DNA of 64,000 bases from Bolinopsis microptera (Eukaryota; Ctenophora; Tentaculata; Lobata; Bolinopsidae), in NCBI RefSeq assembly GCF_026151205.1, contig NC_087076.1, forward strand, positions 18,903,919 to 18,967,918. The letters run 5' to 3'. This document shows, in pieces, positions 21,523-33,266 of this stretch (positions are counted from its first letter, which is position 1; every line of letters begins with the position of its first letter). The notes beneath the pieces are model-generated. The model was not told the DNA's origin. It was given only the letters and a program-made list of their open reading frames with translations, and ran no database searches. The position numbers and the translations under genes are program-made.

Positions 21523-23463
21523 TTACTGGAACTTGGCCTCCCTAGCCACATGTGCTCCGTTGTAGAACATCTTGAGGACAGCAAAGGTTCCTCCAATGAG
21601 AGCTAAATGTCGAGATATGAAAACAAGGAAAGAGTCGTGGACTATGGTGTACTTCATGGTGAGCGGCGAGAAGTCCAGTCTGAAGAAGATGCGGGGAGGG
21701 AGGGGCTTATTATTGTGGTGCCCTGTAGGGGAGAACAGTTTCAGAGAGCTAACATTTACTAGATTACACCTTGTTACTGTCCTTATAGGTTAGTTCGCAA
21801 TGTTATGTAGTGTTATGTGACATTTTATACTAAACTCTTCGATTACTTCAACCATCAGCTATTTGTTCCGTTAAAATTCTTAGAACGAAGTGTAATCCAA
21901 GTTGATAATCTTACCTACGAAGTGCCTGTGAGTATAAGTATACTGATAAGGATATATATGCTCCGCCAATTCCTCATCTATCACTTCCGTTCTGACCAGT
22001 TTTACCAGATAATCGTGGGTCTCTCCCTCCAGAGACTCTTTGTCTTCGGTTCCCAAACTGTTGTACGGGTCAAGGGGTATGTCATCTTCTTCTTGATCCT
22101 GTGAAAATTCGTCTCCAAATCTGAGTGAGAGAGGTGGTTTAACCTGATGCCGAATTTTGTTTTTCAAATTTGTTTTCAAATTGCGTAATATGTGAACGAC
22201 CCCTTATTAGTAAATTTGAGAAATGTAAATGCTCCACCAGCCATAACATTCACAAGATTTCCTTCCGATGACGTACAACTGATAAAAGCAGTCGGAATAT
22301 GCATAGCACCAGTACTAGTAGTATCTACTTACATATTATTTAATTGTGAAATGTCAAAACGTAGTTGAAAGTATTATATAGGCAGTTTGGATATGCACAT
22401 TTTAGATTTTCAAAAATGTTGTATTCTCTTAGTCTTACTTGAGACCGTCGATTTTGTGGGATATAGTTGTGTTTGGGTGATGGTGTGCTCCCCTAGGCGT
22501 GAAGTGGAAGTTCCCTTTCATGTGCCGAACGTGGATATATCCGTGGAAGTGACACCCACCATCATCTGTGTCTGTCTGAAACATATCTGTCACCAAGATG
22601 CAGTTAGGTCTAACCTGTTAGACCTAACGCAGAGTTTCAGTTAGACCTAAATTAGGCGTTAGGCCTAACAGTAACTGTCACCAAGATTGAAGATGCAGTT
22701 AGGCCTAACGCCTAATTTAGGCCTAACTCAGTAACTCTGCGTTAGGCCAACTGGTTAGGTCTAACTGGTTAGACCTAACTGCATCTTGGTGACAGTATGA
22801 TATGAGAGTCCCTTGGGAGATGCCATCATATGAGCCAATTGCACTTCTAAAATTGACCCAATATGTTTTATAGGAAAGCAAGCACAGCTTGTTTCTCTCC
22901 TGTAAAGTGTTCAAGACTCGATAACTCCATAATAAAATTTGAAGCAATCACAGCTCTCAGAGCTCACCTACCTTCTCCACATGAGGATGCTTCTCCTCAG
23001 TGTTCTCATCCCCCTTCTTCTTTGTGCTGTGCTCGTCTATCTCATACCTGCCATGTCCATCCTGGATGTCCAGGGTCACGTGCTCACACGACAGCTCCAT
23101 AATCGTGATGTCCATGAAAACCAGAACCATGTTCTTGCCCCCAACGTCGTTTTCTAGATACACCATTTCTTTTACTTTTCCTGGCAGAAAGAAAGCACTT
23201 GAATTATACCTATAGATAATGAATACTCTATCTACATTCTACAATGACATGAAAATGTTTTATTCCATAATCCATATTATTATTAGCTGATGATTTTCAC
23301 ATAGATCTGAACTCTCACCATGTCTGAAATTCCCGATTTCAGAGAAGAAACAGAGTGTACAGAAGATGATGGCTGCGAGGCTCAGGGCTCCCCCTACTTT
23401 TGTAGGTTCTGCTACATCGTAGCTTGGCGAGTGGAAGATGTCCATCTTCTTCACCGCTTCCAT
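21523..23463 (-). CDS. ERGIC/ERV41-ERV46 family protein, gene A of the cluster
   Basis: Minus-strand exons are 23319-23463, 22972-23180, 22439-22575, 21915-22120 and 21523-21722, giving 298 aa with all phases matching. The N-terminus is MEAVKKMDIFHSPSYDVAEP followed by TM1 (ALSLAAIIFCTLCFF). Lumenal family motifs are MELSCEHVTLDIQDGHGR, GGCHFHGYIHVRHMKGNFHF, HKI...KFGDEF and THDYLVKLVRTEVID. The C-terminal end has FFRLDFSPLTMKYT and TM2 with LIGGTFAVLKMFY. Human ERGIC1 is of similar length (290 aa) and is the best match I recall ('LDIQDEMGRHEVG'), although the 'GNFHF' block is as in ERGIC3. Proteins of this family have two membrane spans and cycle between ER and Golgi in COPII/COPI vesicles. 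One intron carries a 209-bp inverted-repeat element. Confidence 0.88.
22587..22795. mobile_element. 209-bp foldback MITE with perfect 28-bp TIRs in an intron of gene A
   Basis: CTGTCACCAAGATGCAGTTA... at 22587-22614 is the exact reverse complement of 22768-22795. The interior is almost entirely permutations of GTTAGGCCTAAC/TTAGACCTAA and itself folds back. Flanking TAT on both sides could be a 3-bp target duplication. No coding capacity. Confidence 0.85.
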
Positions 23464-23862
23464 CCTTCCTGGTCAGATACATATTAACGGTTTGTACTTT
23501 CAATTTTACTTTATTCCTGTCGTGTTTTACCAGACATTTTAATTCGAAATAATTTATGACTTCAACATCAAACATTGTCTTTTGTTGTTATAGCCCAATC
23601 GTCCACAATTTGTGACTGTTTACAAAATAAGTCTAGACCATAGATCAACAATTATCCCTCTTATCAAAATTCAATGAGAATAACTTATTTTAATCTTAAT
23701 TTACATATATCTCTTACATAATATTGTATTTGTGTCTTGTTAATATTATAAATTACCAGACGTCAAATCTAATAAATATTTCTAAATATGTCCAAATAAA
23801 ACCGAAAGTGAAATGAAATTCAATTTAAAAAAGTTTGCCATGCTCTACAGTAATAAACAATG

Positions 23863-25860
23863 CTAAGCTCCCAATTTCATGGATGACATGGGTGAAACTC
23901 TGGCAAGCACCGCTTGTGCACTGGTAATAAGGAATGTATGGAGGAACATGGCGATCGTGAAGCATCCTCCGATCGTGGCGATTAGTCTTCCACCGAGGTC
24001 TGAGTAGTAATAGTTCCTGAAATTTAACCATTTATCATGGCTACGAAGAACTTAATTAGTTTTCGATACTCTTTACTCTTTTTACTGGGCGGCGCTCAGC
24101 CTGTCATTCCGCCTAATGTTTATGATCATGATAGCCTGAGGTAATACTCTTTCAAATTCTTAATCGTATTCGAAGTCTGCCCTCATTAGTAGATGACACT
24201 TACTTGATTCCATATTTGATCGTAATGGGTGACCAGTCAAAGAAGAATTTTACACTTGGATAAGCCTTTTTGCTCTTTACTGATTTCGTGGTATAAGAAT
24301 ACTGAAGATGTATTTTGGTTAGCTGTTATCAGTGATATCAGAATATCATTATTAACAATCCTGACAAAACTGGTATCTTATTAGCACTAAAACAGTTCTC
24401 ATAACTTCCATACCACCCAAGAAGTGTATAGTTCCTGGAGATGCACCAACCTGGTAAGGGTCGGACAGGTCCCCGTTCCGTTGGAGCTGGAGGGCAGTGT
24501 GTACCAGCTGTAAATGATACTCCGTGTCCATCCCTGGTTCTGCAAGCTTCTCATCGTGCTCTCTTAGTGGATTAAACACTATCTGTAATTACAGTACATT
24601 ACCACCTTTCAGCAAGAGAGACTATCGCTGGTGTCATTTTTAATGGGAGATAGCTGATGAAATAACAAGCGATTTTCTTTGAAAACGAATCGAAACAAAC
24701 AGATTGGTTCCTCTAGAATCTAGATGTCCCTATGATCGCTCCGTCCTCTCACCCCTCCATGAGCAAGAGACAAGTGAGGTTATGGTTTACCTCTGGGATG
24801 TCGTCGTGCCACACAGCATCGTCCTGCAGAAAGATGTTGTCTCCAAGGTAGAGGTGCTCTATCGTATGTGGGAGGGACACTTCTTTCGAGCCGGCTTTTC
24901 GCAGTGCTATCTATGAGCAGATATTAGATTGTACTGAATTTCAGACATAATATGTATGCATTTCCATTTTCCATTAAACTAGATTTTGTAATTAAGTTTC
25001 TAGCCTTCCATACCTTTACAGTGTTGTTTCTATGTTTATTGTTTTACAATAGTTTTTATGGAAGTAATAAAATAGCTTAAGATATACCTCTATGTAGCCT
25101 GGGACTTTTACAATAGCAGTTTCTCCACTAATCATACATCCACCTTGGTGATCATCTATAAATATCAATTTTGACTCGTCCAATTTGTCGATCAAATACC
25201 CTTTCGTTCGAGTTCGGTACTGAATAGTGGAATTTTGAATTGATATGCTGAGATTGATCAAGACAACTCAAATCGATACATTGTTATCTGAGCATGAATA
25301 GCAAACGATACATAGGAAATAAAAGTACTATTTACTTTACTTATTAAGTTATTGTATACCTTATGAAAGAAGCTGATGTCTTATAAAATTGAAAGAATAC
25401 CGTAAATTCGTTAAACATTCAGCATTAATGTTAATCGTGGCACCTTCAAGAAGAGACTGTGGCAGCCGTAATCGTGGACGGTCATGTTGATGTTCAATCC
25501 TATCTTGTCATGTCCGGTTATCCTCTCTACCATAATCGTACTGTACTTTCTTTCTGTCAACCAATTAAACTATTTGAATCTCAACATTCTTCCAAATTTT
25601 GTTTATATCATCGTTTTACGTAACTTAAGACGATTCTTATAATTTTATTTGAAATGAAAATAACTTTGAAATTATTCTATCTAATCTCCTTTACCTGAGA
25701 AGAAGTTTCCGATTTCTGCCCAGAGCAACAGAAAGATCACCACCAGAGTTCCAACGCTGATGAATCCCCCACTTTTACTTTTAGCTGTTAGATCCGCTGG
25801 TAAAGTTCTGTAAAAGTCCATGACTGCCAACGGGCTCTGAGGCTCAGCCGCTATCATCAT
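23863..25860 (-). CDS. ERGIC/ERV41-ERV46 family protein, gene B of the cluster
   Basis: Exons are 25695-25860, 25444-25553, 25088-25219, 24791-24910, 24451-24582, 24204-24301 and 23863-24016, giving 303 aa with one continuous frame. N-terminus ...VMDFYRTLPADLTAKSKSGG, then a hydrophobic span (TLVVIFLLLWAEIGNFF). The lumenal part has the family Gly-Cys positions (HDYGCHS, GGCMI), HTIEHLYLGDNIF (the 'IhkLsFGd' block), YHLQLVHTALQ and SVKFFFDWSPITIKYGI. TM2 contains ATIGGCFTIAMFLHTFLI. It is strongly diverged from gene A. The position 5' to 3' behind genes C and D on the same strand, with about 400 bp to gene A, indicates tandem duplication. The start is the first of two adjacent ATGs. Confidence 0.85.
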
Positions 25861-26188
25861 CAGCTATAAATCCTACAGTTAATGGATTAGACTTAAAATT
25901 GTTAGCTTTTCTTTCACGTGGTAGTCAGTAATGTTGTGTTAAATTATGAGATAATTCAGATGATGAGTATCTGTATGCATGAAACAAATCCAATTTAACA
26001 CATAACTCATACACATTACACAATCGTTTTGTGATTCAAATAAATAAATAATGCTTAAAAGACAATATACACTAACTACAATCCAATATAAAATCCAAAT
26101 TCCCGCTTCTAAATTAAATAGCAAAAAAATGTCTGCAAATCTACCGCCTATCAAACCTTGGAAAATTCAAAACCTACTCCATAATCAA

Positions 26189-29100
26189 TCACAATTTCTT
26201 GTACATGTTCTCCTTGATAAAAGCGGACCCCCCAATAAAGGCCCGGTGTAAGACCTCCACGGTGGTGAGAAGGCCCCCGCAGTAAGCTATGCTGTTGGTT
26301 ATGACGTCATAAAGTGTGTTGTACTCCGCAATGTACTCCACCAGCAGCGGTGACCAGGCGTATCTGAGGGTTGATGATGGTGGTCAGGCGGGGGTGTATT
26401 CATGTAGTCCGAGCATTTCTTTCTGCTTTAAATTTTATTCAAATAAACTCTTTCTCAAAATGGATCTAGGTTGGAGAAATTAACGGGTAAATAGCTAGTT
26501 ATGTTTTATATGTCCGATAAGTTTTTTAGAGTATCGACATATTATACTGTATCGAATATTCTATACAACACAATAATAGTAATGGCAATCATTGGTCAGC
26601 ACTTACTGTAAGTTAAAGTTAGTGCTGACCAATTAATGCCATGATACTAATCAATACAATTTGTAAAAGGGGGACAGCGATCTATATCTTGTATTGCTAG
26701 GGTTGGGACTTGGAAGCGGTTTTTTATTACATCATAAGATTTGAGCGTCTTTAAAGTGCTATGGTTAATTCCGGTTATACATCCTGGCGGATAAAAGAAA
26801 TAGAACACATATTATGTTGTCATAAATCAAATATCACTATTATGCTACATATCACTAGTGAATTTAATAACGTCAGTATCGGCTAACTATGAATACAGGA
26901 CACAACGTCACTACTCTATCTCTACACCATATATGTACTATGTTGTATCTAGTAATATCAGCAACGTCATGACGTGGCTTCCTTATCCTCCTCACATATT
27001 ATGTTAATTAAACTATGATATACGTAATTGTCGGACCGAGCCCAATGTTGTTTTATCGTATATAAGACCCTTGTTTGAGCTGACAAACATCAGCCTCTGT
27101 TTTGTTGGATCACATTTGTGGTACATATTTGCCTTCCTGTGATTTGGAAATAAGCTTTTCAAATTTATTGATTTGGATTATCTTGGAGTCTTTCTTAAAT
27201 TGACTCCGTTAAATTTCTAACTTTATGACTTGCAATCTTATTATCCTGAATTTTGTCTTAAATATTTCGCGATGTTAAACCCTTAACTGATATAATTTAT
27301 TAACCTCATTTTATTCAGCAGCATGATTTCCCCCATTGTTTTCGCACTACTTAGCACAGCCCTCTCTGCTGTTCTGGACCCTTCTCTTACCGAATGGAGA
27401 CTCTTGACTCAGAACGAAGAACGAGTCATGTTTCCCCTAAGAGATTACATCCTGGAGGTCAAAGCATTCCGCCCTGATGTGTACAACACGAACCCATCGT
27501 ACGGCGAGCTTTTTAGGACTGACAAAGCAACCACTATGATGATGTTGCTCCAAGCTGGAAACTGGAACAATAAAGTCGGGCGTTTGGTGTGGAATACCAT
27601 CAAGTACGACAGAGGATTCGACGTCAACATTGAAGAGTGTAATGCCAGATATCAAGCCTACAGAAGTTTTCCTGCTGGAGGGAAAAAGGAGCAGATCTGG
27701 GCCTGGAACTTTAACCAAGATGATGTTGAACTGACATGTGACGGAGAACTACAATTCTCGCAACATTTTGATGAGGGTGCTGTAAATCCCAGAAAACCGG
27801 GCCTGCCACAAAGCTGCCGTGCTCTCGGAAATGCTGATGTAGACAGGATTACTTTCAGACACATGGAGGGCTACTACATCCGTGGATTACCTATGGACAA
27901 TAACAAGGGAACTACCCCACCACCAGTAAACCCCACCACCAAGAAGATAACAACAGTGAAACCCACCACCAAGAAGATAACTACAGTGAAGCCCACCACC
28001 AAGAAACCTACAACAGTAAAGCCCACCACCAAGAAACCTACAACAGAAGCCTCTACTAACACAATGACACCTGATAATGTAGTGTATAATGAAGAATATT
28101 CGACCTGTGACTGCTGGACTCCCGAGTGTGGATATTGCACTAACATAGAGTGTACTGTGAAACAAGATCTGGTTACCTCCGAAGAAGGTATCCAAGTTGC
28201 CTCCAAGCTCAGAAGAAAGAAGCTCAACTCAATCGTGCTTTACAACGAAGACGGTAAAGAAATCGGGAAATTCCAGTGGAACCTCAGGGGCATCTGGATG
28301 ACCGGCTGCATCTCGTGTATGACTCCTGTACATTTGAGACGTGCTAAAGCTGACGAAGGACAAACTACCTGGTCCTTCTCCATAAAAGACGGAATAGTTC
28401 GAATAACGATAAACGGTGAGCACCTCTACGAGCATGCTCTTCTCGGAGAGTGCAAAGAGAGATACGCTCAAGCTAAGAGGTTTGCTTTCTACGACATGAC
28501 CTGTGAGAATACCTTTTTATACAGACCCAATGAGATGGAAGCTGGAGAGAGAATCACACCGGACTGTGCTGGCACGTGTCCTCAACAGTAATATTGTCAG
28601 AATTTAACATAAATTAATAATTTACTGATAAAGTAATAATTTACTGATAAACTTTTAACTCGATTTTTTTTACTCCTTGATATTTGATGATTATTTGATG
28701 AACTATTAAATATATTGAGAACGGGTTTTTATGTTAAAGTGTATTTATGTAAATTGTATTAAATTTATAAATACGTAACTGTAAGTTCTTGAATGAAAAT
28801 TATTCTTACATTATTGTATTTATCGGACGTTTATTGCCCATATTGTATATATAAATCTTTTTTTTCCTTTATTGTAATGAAGTGTTTCATTTTGCTGGGA
28901 AAAGCAAATATAATTATAAAAGTTTTGGCTCTTGTTCGCCATGCATTTTACCCAAAATTCAAACCGCCACATTAAAGTGTGAATCTAATAATACTGTCCT
29001 TCACTTTGGCTAAACCCTGATTTGCACTGTGTGGAACTTACTTGAATCTGATGTAGTGTTGAGCAATAGAAGGCGGGGTACCGTCCTTCTTGTTGTGTAC

Positions 29101-32002
29101 AAGGTGGGATCTGTAGGAGAATGTATACTGGTACGGGCTTGCGACCTCTCCCAGCTGCAATGTTAAATTACCGTTATTGCTTATTCGCATCGTGAATCAT
29201 CATATTAAGTATAATTCTATTTAATTATTGAGGCGCATGTCTTCTTACTAGTATCAACAAATTACGTATGATAAAGCCGGAGGAAATATATTATTGGGCT
29301 AGCCCGATGTTTTTACTACGGGTAAATGCCTCACAGAATGGCTAGCCTCACAGAATGGCCAAATTTGTAAATGTTTTTGTAACTAATATTTTATAAAAGA
29401 CTTGTAGGTTTTGTGGATACCATATGAAACAAAAGTCTTCTGGCAACACTTCCTGTGGTGAAATCATTAACTAGGACCACATTTTCTGGCATAAATATGA
29501 CTGTTTATGTAGAAATTTTGAGCACTGAAAAATTTGTTTTCAAATTTTTGAACTAAGTTTACATTTTGATGAGAACTTCTGGCACCAGTATGACAGAAGA
29601 TGTTCAAAGAATAGTATTCATCAAACAAAACGAACATTGTTCAATATAGGAAGAAAAAAATGCTAAAATGGCTACACGCCTCACAAAATGGCCAAAATAT
29701 GCCTCACAAAATTTGTTTTCAAATTTTTGAACTAAGTTTGCATTTTGGTGAGAACTTCTGGCACCAGTATGACAGAAGATGTTTAAAGAATAGTATTCAT
29801 CAAACAAAACGAATATTGTTCAATTTAGGAAGAAACAAAATGTTAAAATGGCTAAACGCCTCACAAAATGGCCAAAATATGCCTCACAAAATGGCCAAAA
29901 TTTAAAACTCCTTTTATTCAATGAAACCATAAGTCTAAAGTATTCACAAGCTATTTATCATACAATAACACCCCAGATGGAGTGTTTTTACAGCCGAATG
30001 AAGGTTATAAATCATGAAATCAGGGAATATGAACAACGCCACACAAAATGGCCATTTTTGGTGTAGGAAATTATGCCCTTTTTATTCAGTTCTAAGAAAT
30101 TTCACCTATATGGGGGTGTTAACAAGGCATATTAATACCAGCAACATGCCTGAAACAAGAGCCAAAGGTTTTAGAAAAATAAAATTTTCTCGTTTTCTTT
30201 TTTTTTTTGCCATTTTGTCAGGCATTTTTTCTTTTTTGTGAAATAATTTTTCACAGCTCAGTTTTTTCGTGAGTTTTAGGTTATTACCCCATTCCTTAAT
30301 AGGTTTTCTAAGAACGTGTGGTGATAGAAATTTAAAAAGTATCTCCATCAACAAAATTATAGAAATTCAGATTTGGCCATTCTGTGAGGCATGTTTTTTT
30401 GGAGGAAGATTTTCCGGCCAATTTTTCTCAAAGAAAAAATGGTTATGAGATTAAATGAACCCCCGGGAAGAAAAATATGAGTGTCAACTTAGCTTCTTAT
30501 GAGATAAAAACTGGAATAAAGTGTGTTTTGTGACTTTGAGAGACCTTCCTTTTTTTTGGCCATTCTGTGAGGCAAATACCCGTAGCTAGTAAAAATGTCT
30601 TACCGAAAGGTCAATGAAGGTGGTTTCAAGAAGTTTAACAATATAGTCGTGTGTTGAACTCCCTATGTCACGCAGTCTCACACCTTTCAACGCATGAAAT
30701 GCCTTCCTGAAATATTGAAACTTAGCGTTGATATGATCGGCTGTACCTTCTCAAGCTATCCAGTGATCATGATTTGGAACTCCCGTAATGTAGTCTAATT
30801 GATTCTACTCACGTGTAAGCGTAGCGGTGTGTGTCCCCAAATACAGCACCCTCTATGTAATGACTCATATCCGTCTGGAATTGTGCACACTTTGGTTTTT
30901 TTTTCTCAGTATAATTGCGCATTTGAATGCACTACATTATTTGATATTTAAACATGAATGATTATTGAATGTGCATGACCTGATAGTTCCCTATACTACT
31001 AGTCAATGCTTTAAAGTTAATAGTGCAATTCTGTTATAAATATCCTCCATAACATAACTTTTATCCACACATTTTCCAACCTTATTATCTTTGCTGGTGA
31101 AGACAAACTCTCCCGATATTCTCTTCAGTTCATAAGCAACGTACATTCTGCAGCCAGATCCGGTTGATTTCCTCATCACGTGATTGGTAATGTCATTTGT
31201 AATTTTTGAGAATTGATCCTGTTATAAAATATTCGAGTATAACAACTTTATAACCGCACTGTGTCCTCAACAGCAATATTACGAACTAAGGAATTAGCAC
31301 TTCACTGCTTAATCCACACACGCGAAGGAAATCTATTAAGTTTACAGGTACTCACATGTATTTTAAAGGCGATATCGTCACAGTGAGCTTTAAGGAATGT
31401 AATGTTCATACTGACTGGCACGTGATCATCCTCACTATCTCTGTGGACTATCGTCCTCCTCTTGTAAACTGGAGACATCCTGTACAGAGGTTATAGTTAG
31501 ATGAGGGGTATTGTGTTTGTGTGCTATTCCTCCTCATATTTGTATTTAAATCGAGCATTTGCATATTCGGTTTTTTGGATCGGCTTCTCTTGTTCTATTA
31601 TGATTATATCAAATAACGGAGTAGTTCGCTGTTTATTAGTATTAATACTTTCAACACTACTATATAACAAATAATTTGAGCCTGAAGATGGCGTTGACGC
31701 CGAAAATTTGCCCTTACTCCTAACTTCCTTGTTTCACTTGTCCTTGTCTCTTCCAACCGGATAATATCCAGATATCAGTATTATGATTATATTGCACTCG
31801 AAGCCAATCGTATAATTTTAAAATGTAAAAGGAATTTAAAATTTAAGTATGATAATAAAACGTCCACATACCACATGGAGAACTGACTGTAGAAAATCAT
31901 GACAATGACGATGCATGTCAAAACAGAGAGAACGCCTCCACTGCTCGAGGACTGCGACAGGGTCCGAGGAACCCTCCGCATGCAATCAAACCTTTTCAAC
32001 AT
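26189..32002 (-). CDS. ERGIC/ERV41-ERV46 family protein, gene C, with a gene nested in its last intron
   Basis: Exons are 31872-32002, 31356-31479, 31081-31218, 30813-30874, 30604-30706, 29042-29154 and 26189-26363, giving 281 aa, all phases consistent. N-terminus MLKRFDCMRRVPRTL, then TM1 (LSVLTCIVIVMIFYSQF). Lumenal motifs are VPVSMNITFLKAHCDDIAF, GSGCRMYVAYELKRI, MSHYIEGAVFGD, THDYIVKLLETTFIDL and SPYQYTFSYRS. The end has YAWSPLLVEYIAEYNTLYD and a C-terminal hydrophobic span (SIAYCGGLLTTVEVL). The characteristic 'IIGG' of TM2 is altered to YCGG. The final intron (26364-29041) contains an entire + strand gene, and another intron holds a 1.3-kb TIR element. Confidence 0.83.
26582..26642. repeat. 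Hairpin with 22-bp arms in the last intron of gene C
   Basis: ATGGCAATCATTGGTCAGCACT at 26582-26603 pairs with AGTGCTGACCAATTAATGCCAT at 26621-26642 (20 of 22 positions). It lies between the last exon of gene C and the promoter of the nested gene, so it could be a small MITE or a structured regulatory element. Confidence 0.65.
27059..27066 (+). promoter_or_regulatory. TATA box for the nested 422-aa gene
   Basis: TATATAAG lies 257 bp upstream of the ATG at 27323. A start site about 30 bp downstream (about 27090, in CTGACAAACATCAGCC) would give a 5' UTR that may be spliced. A GT at about 27120 and the TTTTATTCAG acceptor at 27309-27318, just before the ATG, could bound an intron. Confidence 0.5.
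27323..28591 (+). CDS. Secreted two-domain protein with a Thr/Lys/Pro linker, nested antisense in ERGIC gene C
   Basis: An uninterrupted 422-codon ORF. Residues 1-16 (MISPIVFALLSTALSA) form a signal peptide and no other membrane span is visible, so it should be secreted. Two Cys-containing beta-rich halves share a core: IWAWNFNQDDVELTCDGE at about residue 127 and TTWSFSIKDGIVRITINGE at about residue 347. Between them, residues about 197-247 form a mucin-like spacer with a 10-residue repeat (VKPTTKKITT), likely O-glycosylated. The second half has a Cys cluster (CDCWTPECGYC). The family is not one I can name. The same W-x-F...DG core appears repeatedly in the giant gene at 37-64 kb. An intronless coding region inside another gene's intron suggests retroposition or recent origin. 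Confidence 0.88.
   Translation: MISPIVFALLSTALSAVLDPSLTEWRLLTQNEERVMFPLRDYILEVKAFRPDVYNTNPSYGELFRTDKATTMMMLLQAGNWNNKVGRLVWNTIKYDRGFDVNIEECNARYQAYRSFPAGGKKEQIWAWNFNQDDVELTCDGELQFSQHFDEGAVNPRKPGLPQSCRALGNADVDRITFRHMEGYYIRGLPMDNNKGTTPPPVNPTTKKITTVKPTTKKITTVKPTTKKPTTVKPTTKKPTTEASTNTMTPDNVVYNEEYSTCDCWTPECGYCTNIECTVKQDLVTSEEGIQVASKLRRKKLNSIVLYNEDGKEIGKFQWNLRGIWMTGCISCMTPVHLRRAKADEGQTTWSFSIKDGIVRITINGEHLYEHALLGECKERYAQAKRFAFYDMTCENTFLYRPNEMEAGERITPDCAGTCPQQ
29309..30597. mobile_element. 1.3-kb inverted-repeat element built from GCCTCACAAAATGGCC repeats
   Basis: TTTTTACTACGGGTAAATGCCTCACAGAATGGC at the left (29311-29343) is mirrored by GGCCATTCTGTGAGGCAAATACCCGTAGCTAGTAAAAA at the right end (30559-30595). 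Inside, the core GCCTCACA(A/G)AATGGC occurs many more times, and a 182-bp unit (TTTTCAAATTTTTGAACTAAGTTT...) is directly duplicated at 29537 and 29719. No transposase frame is visible. It sits in an intron of ERGIC gene C. Confidence 0.75.
31614..31772 (+). mobile_element. Penelope-like 3' tail fragment, with an inverted flank
   Basis: CCTGAAGATGGCGTTGACGCCGAAAATTTGCCC... through CTTCCAACCGGATA matches 5250-5330 almost exactly. The bases just before it (AACGGAGTAGTTCGCTGTTTATTAGT) are the reverse complement of sequence that follows the tail at about 5355-5382. This inside-out order is like the pseudo-LTR junctions of Penelope-like elements. It lies in the first intron of ERGIC gene C. Confidence 0.7.
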
Positions 32003-32275
32003 CCTAAGCGATCGTAAAATTATTTATCTGATATAATAAGTGTTATAGTAAAAAGCTAATTAGTTTAGATTTTATTTGTCAGTGGACTCCTGTCTTTTAG
32101 ATTTACTAGGTGAAGAGTTTTCTGTCAAACAAATGACACAGTCCATTACAAGTACTGAAAATGTATTAAATCGATTTGGACACGATACAAAATAAATATT
32201 CATCACATCTGTGGAACATGTCTGATAAACGCACAGAAACCAGTAAGAAAATAACGGTTTGTGTTTTGTGAGATT

Positions 32276-33228
32276 TCAACTTTGTTTTCCTAGGAGGAGC
32301 TTCTGTTTAATGAGTTGGTGAGTATTAAACAGGATTTTATCAACCACCCCTGCCAGTGTAACCACTCCGCCGACTATAGCGCAAATCATCGTTAGAAGAT
32401 GATATACTGGCTTACGGTCGTACTGATATCTTATCTGCAGGGAATTTAAAATTAAAATTTTTAAAACAAAAAAATAGAAAAAATGGTTACATAATCATTG
32501 ATCATGGCATAAGTTTCCAGACAGATTTGATAAGAAAACCATAGTAACCATAGTGATAGCCATAATAATAACTCATATACTGAAGTGTGAGTCATGTCGA
32601 GACAGCTGTAAAACTTTTAGTTACCTCCATGGGTGCTAAATCGTATCTGAATAAAATGCAAGGTGGTGCTATGCCAGCCGGTGTTGCCATAACAAAGTTC
32701 TGGTACGCGTACGAGTACTGGTATGTATCAGTCCTAGGAGAAATCAGAAATGTTTTAAACTGTTAGTATTTGACAACTGCTAGGTATTACAGTAAGATTG
32801 CAGTATTTTAGGATATCGTTGAATCTATCCCCTTTTTAGCTAAATTGGATCACATTTTAAAGTTAAAACCGGCAAAGAATACTCCCGCTCTAGTGGACAT
32901 CTACTTTAGAAGTTAGATCCACTAAATTCAGAAGTTAGGTCCACTTTACCTGCGCTTGTTTTGATCGATGAATGTGGTTGGAACCATTCTTATGTGGTAA
33001 TCATGTGCTAAGTTGACTGGATATTCTCTGCTTACGCCCGCTAATGGTCTGAATGGTGTGCCATTCACCGGTAATACCTGAATGGTAAGCGGACTAATCG
33101 ATTGTCAGCATCATTTATTATTGTGTTTGTAAGAAAACCGCAAAGAAGAATTAAGGCAACAAATTGAGCCGCGTTATTGCAGTTTCTTGGTTTCTACCAA
33201 CATCTAGAATTTAAATTAATAAAGTTGA

Positions 33229-33266
<38 letters not shown>

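Noticed and set aside
22600..22795. TTAGGC-like words considered as an interstitial telomere
   Set aside because: The words are in both orientations inside a perfect inverted repeat and are not a head-to-tail telomeric array. A foldback MITE explains them.
27874..28227. Minus-strand ORF of 117 codons (and a 102-codon frame overlapping it)
   Set aside because: They are shadows of the Thr/Lys/Pro repeat of the + strand 422-aa gene. The repetitive codons keep the other frames open.
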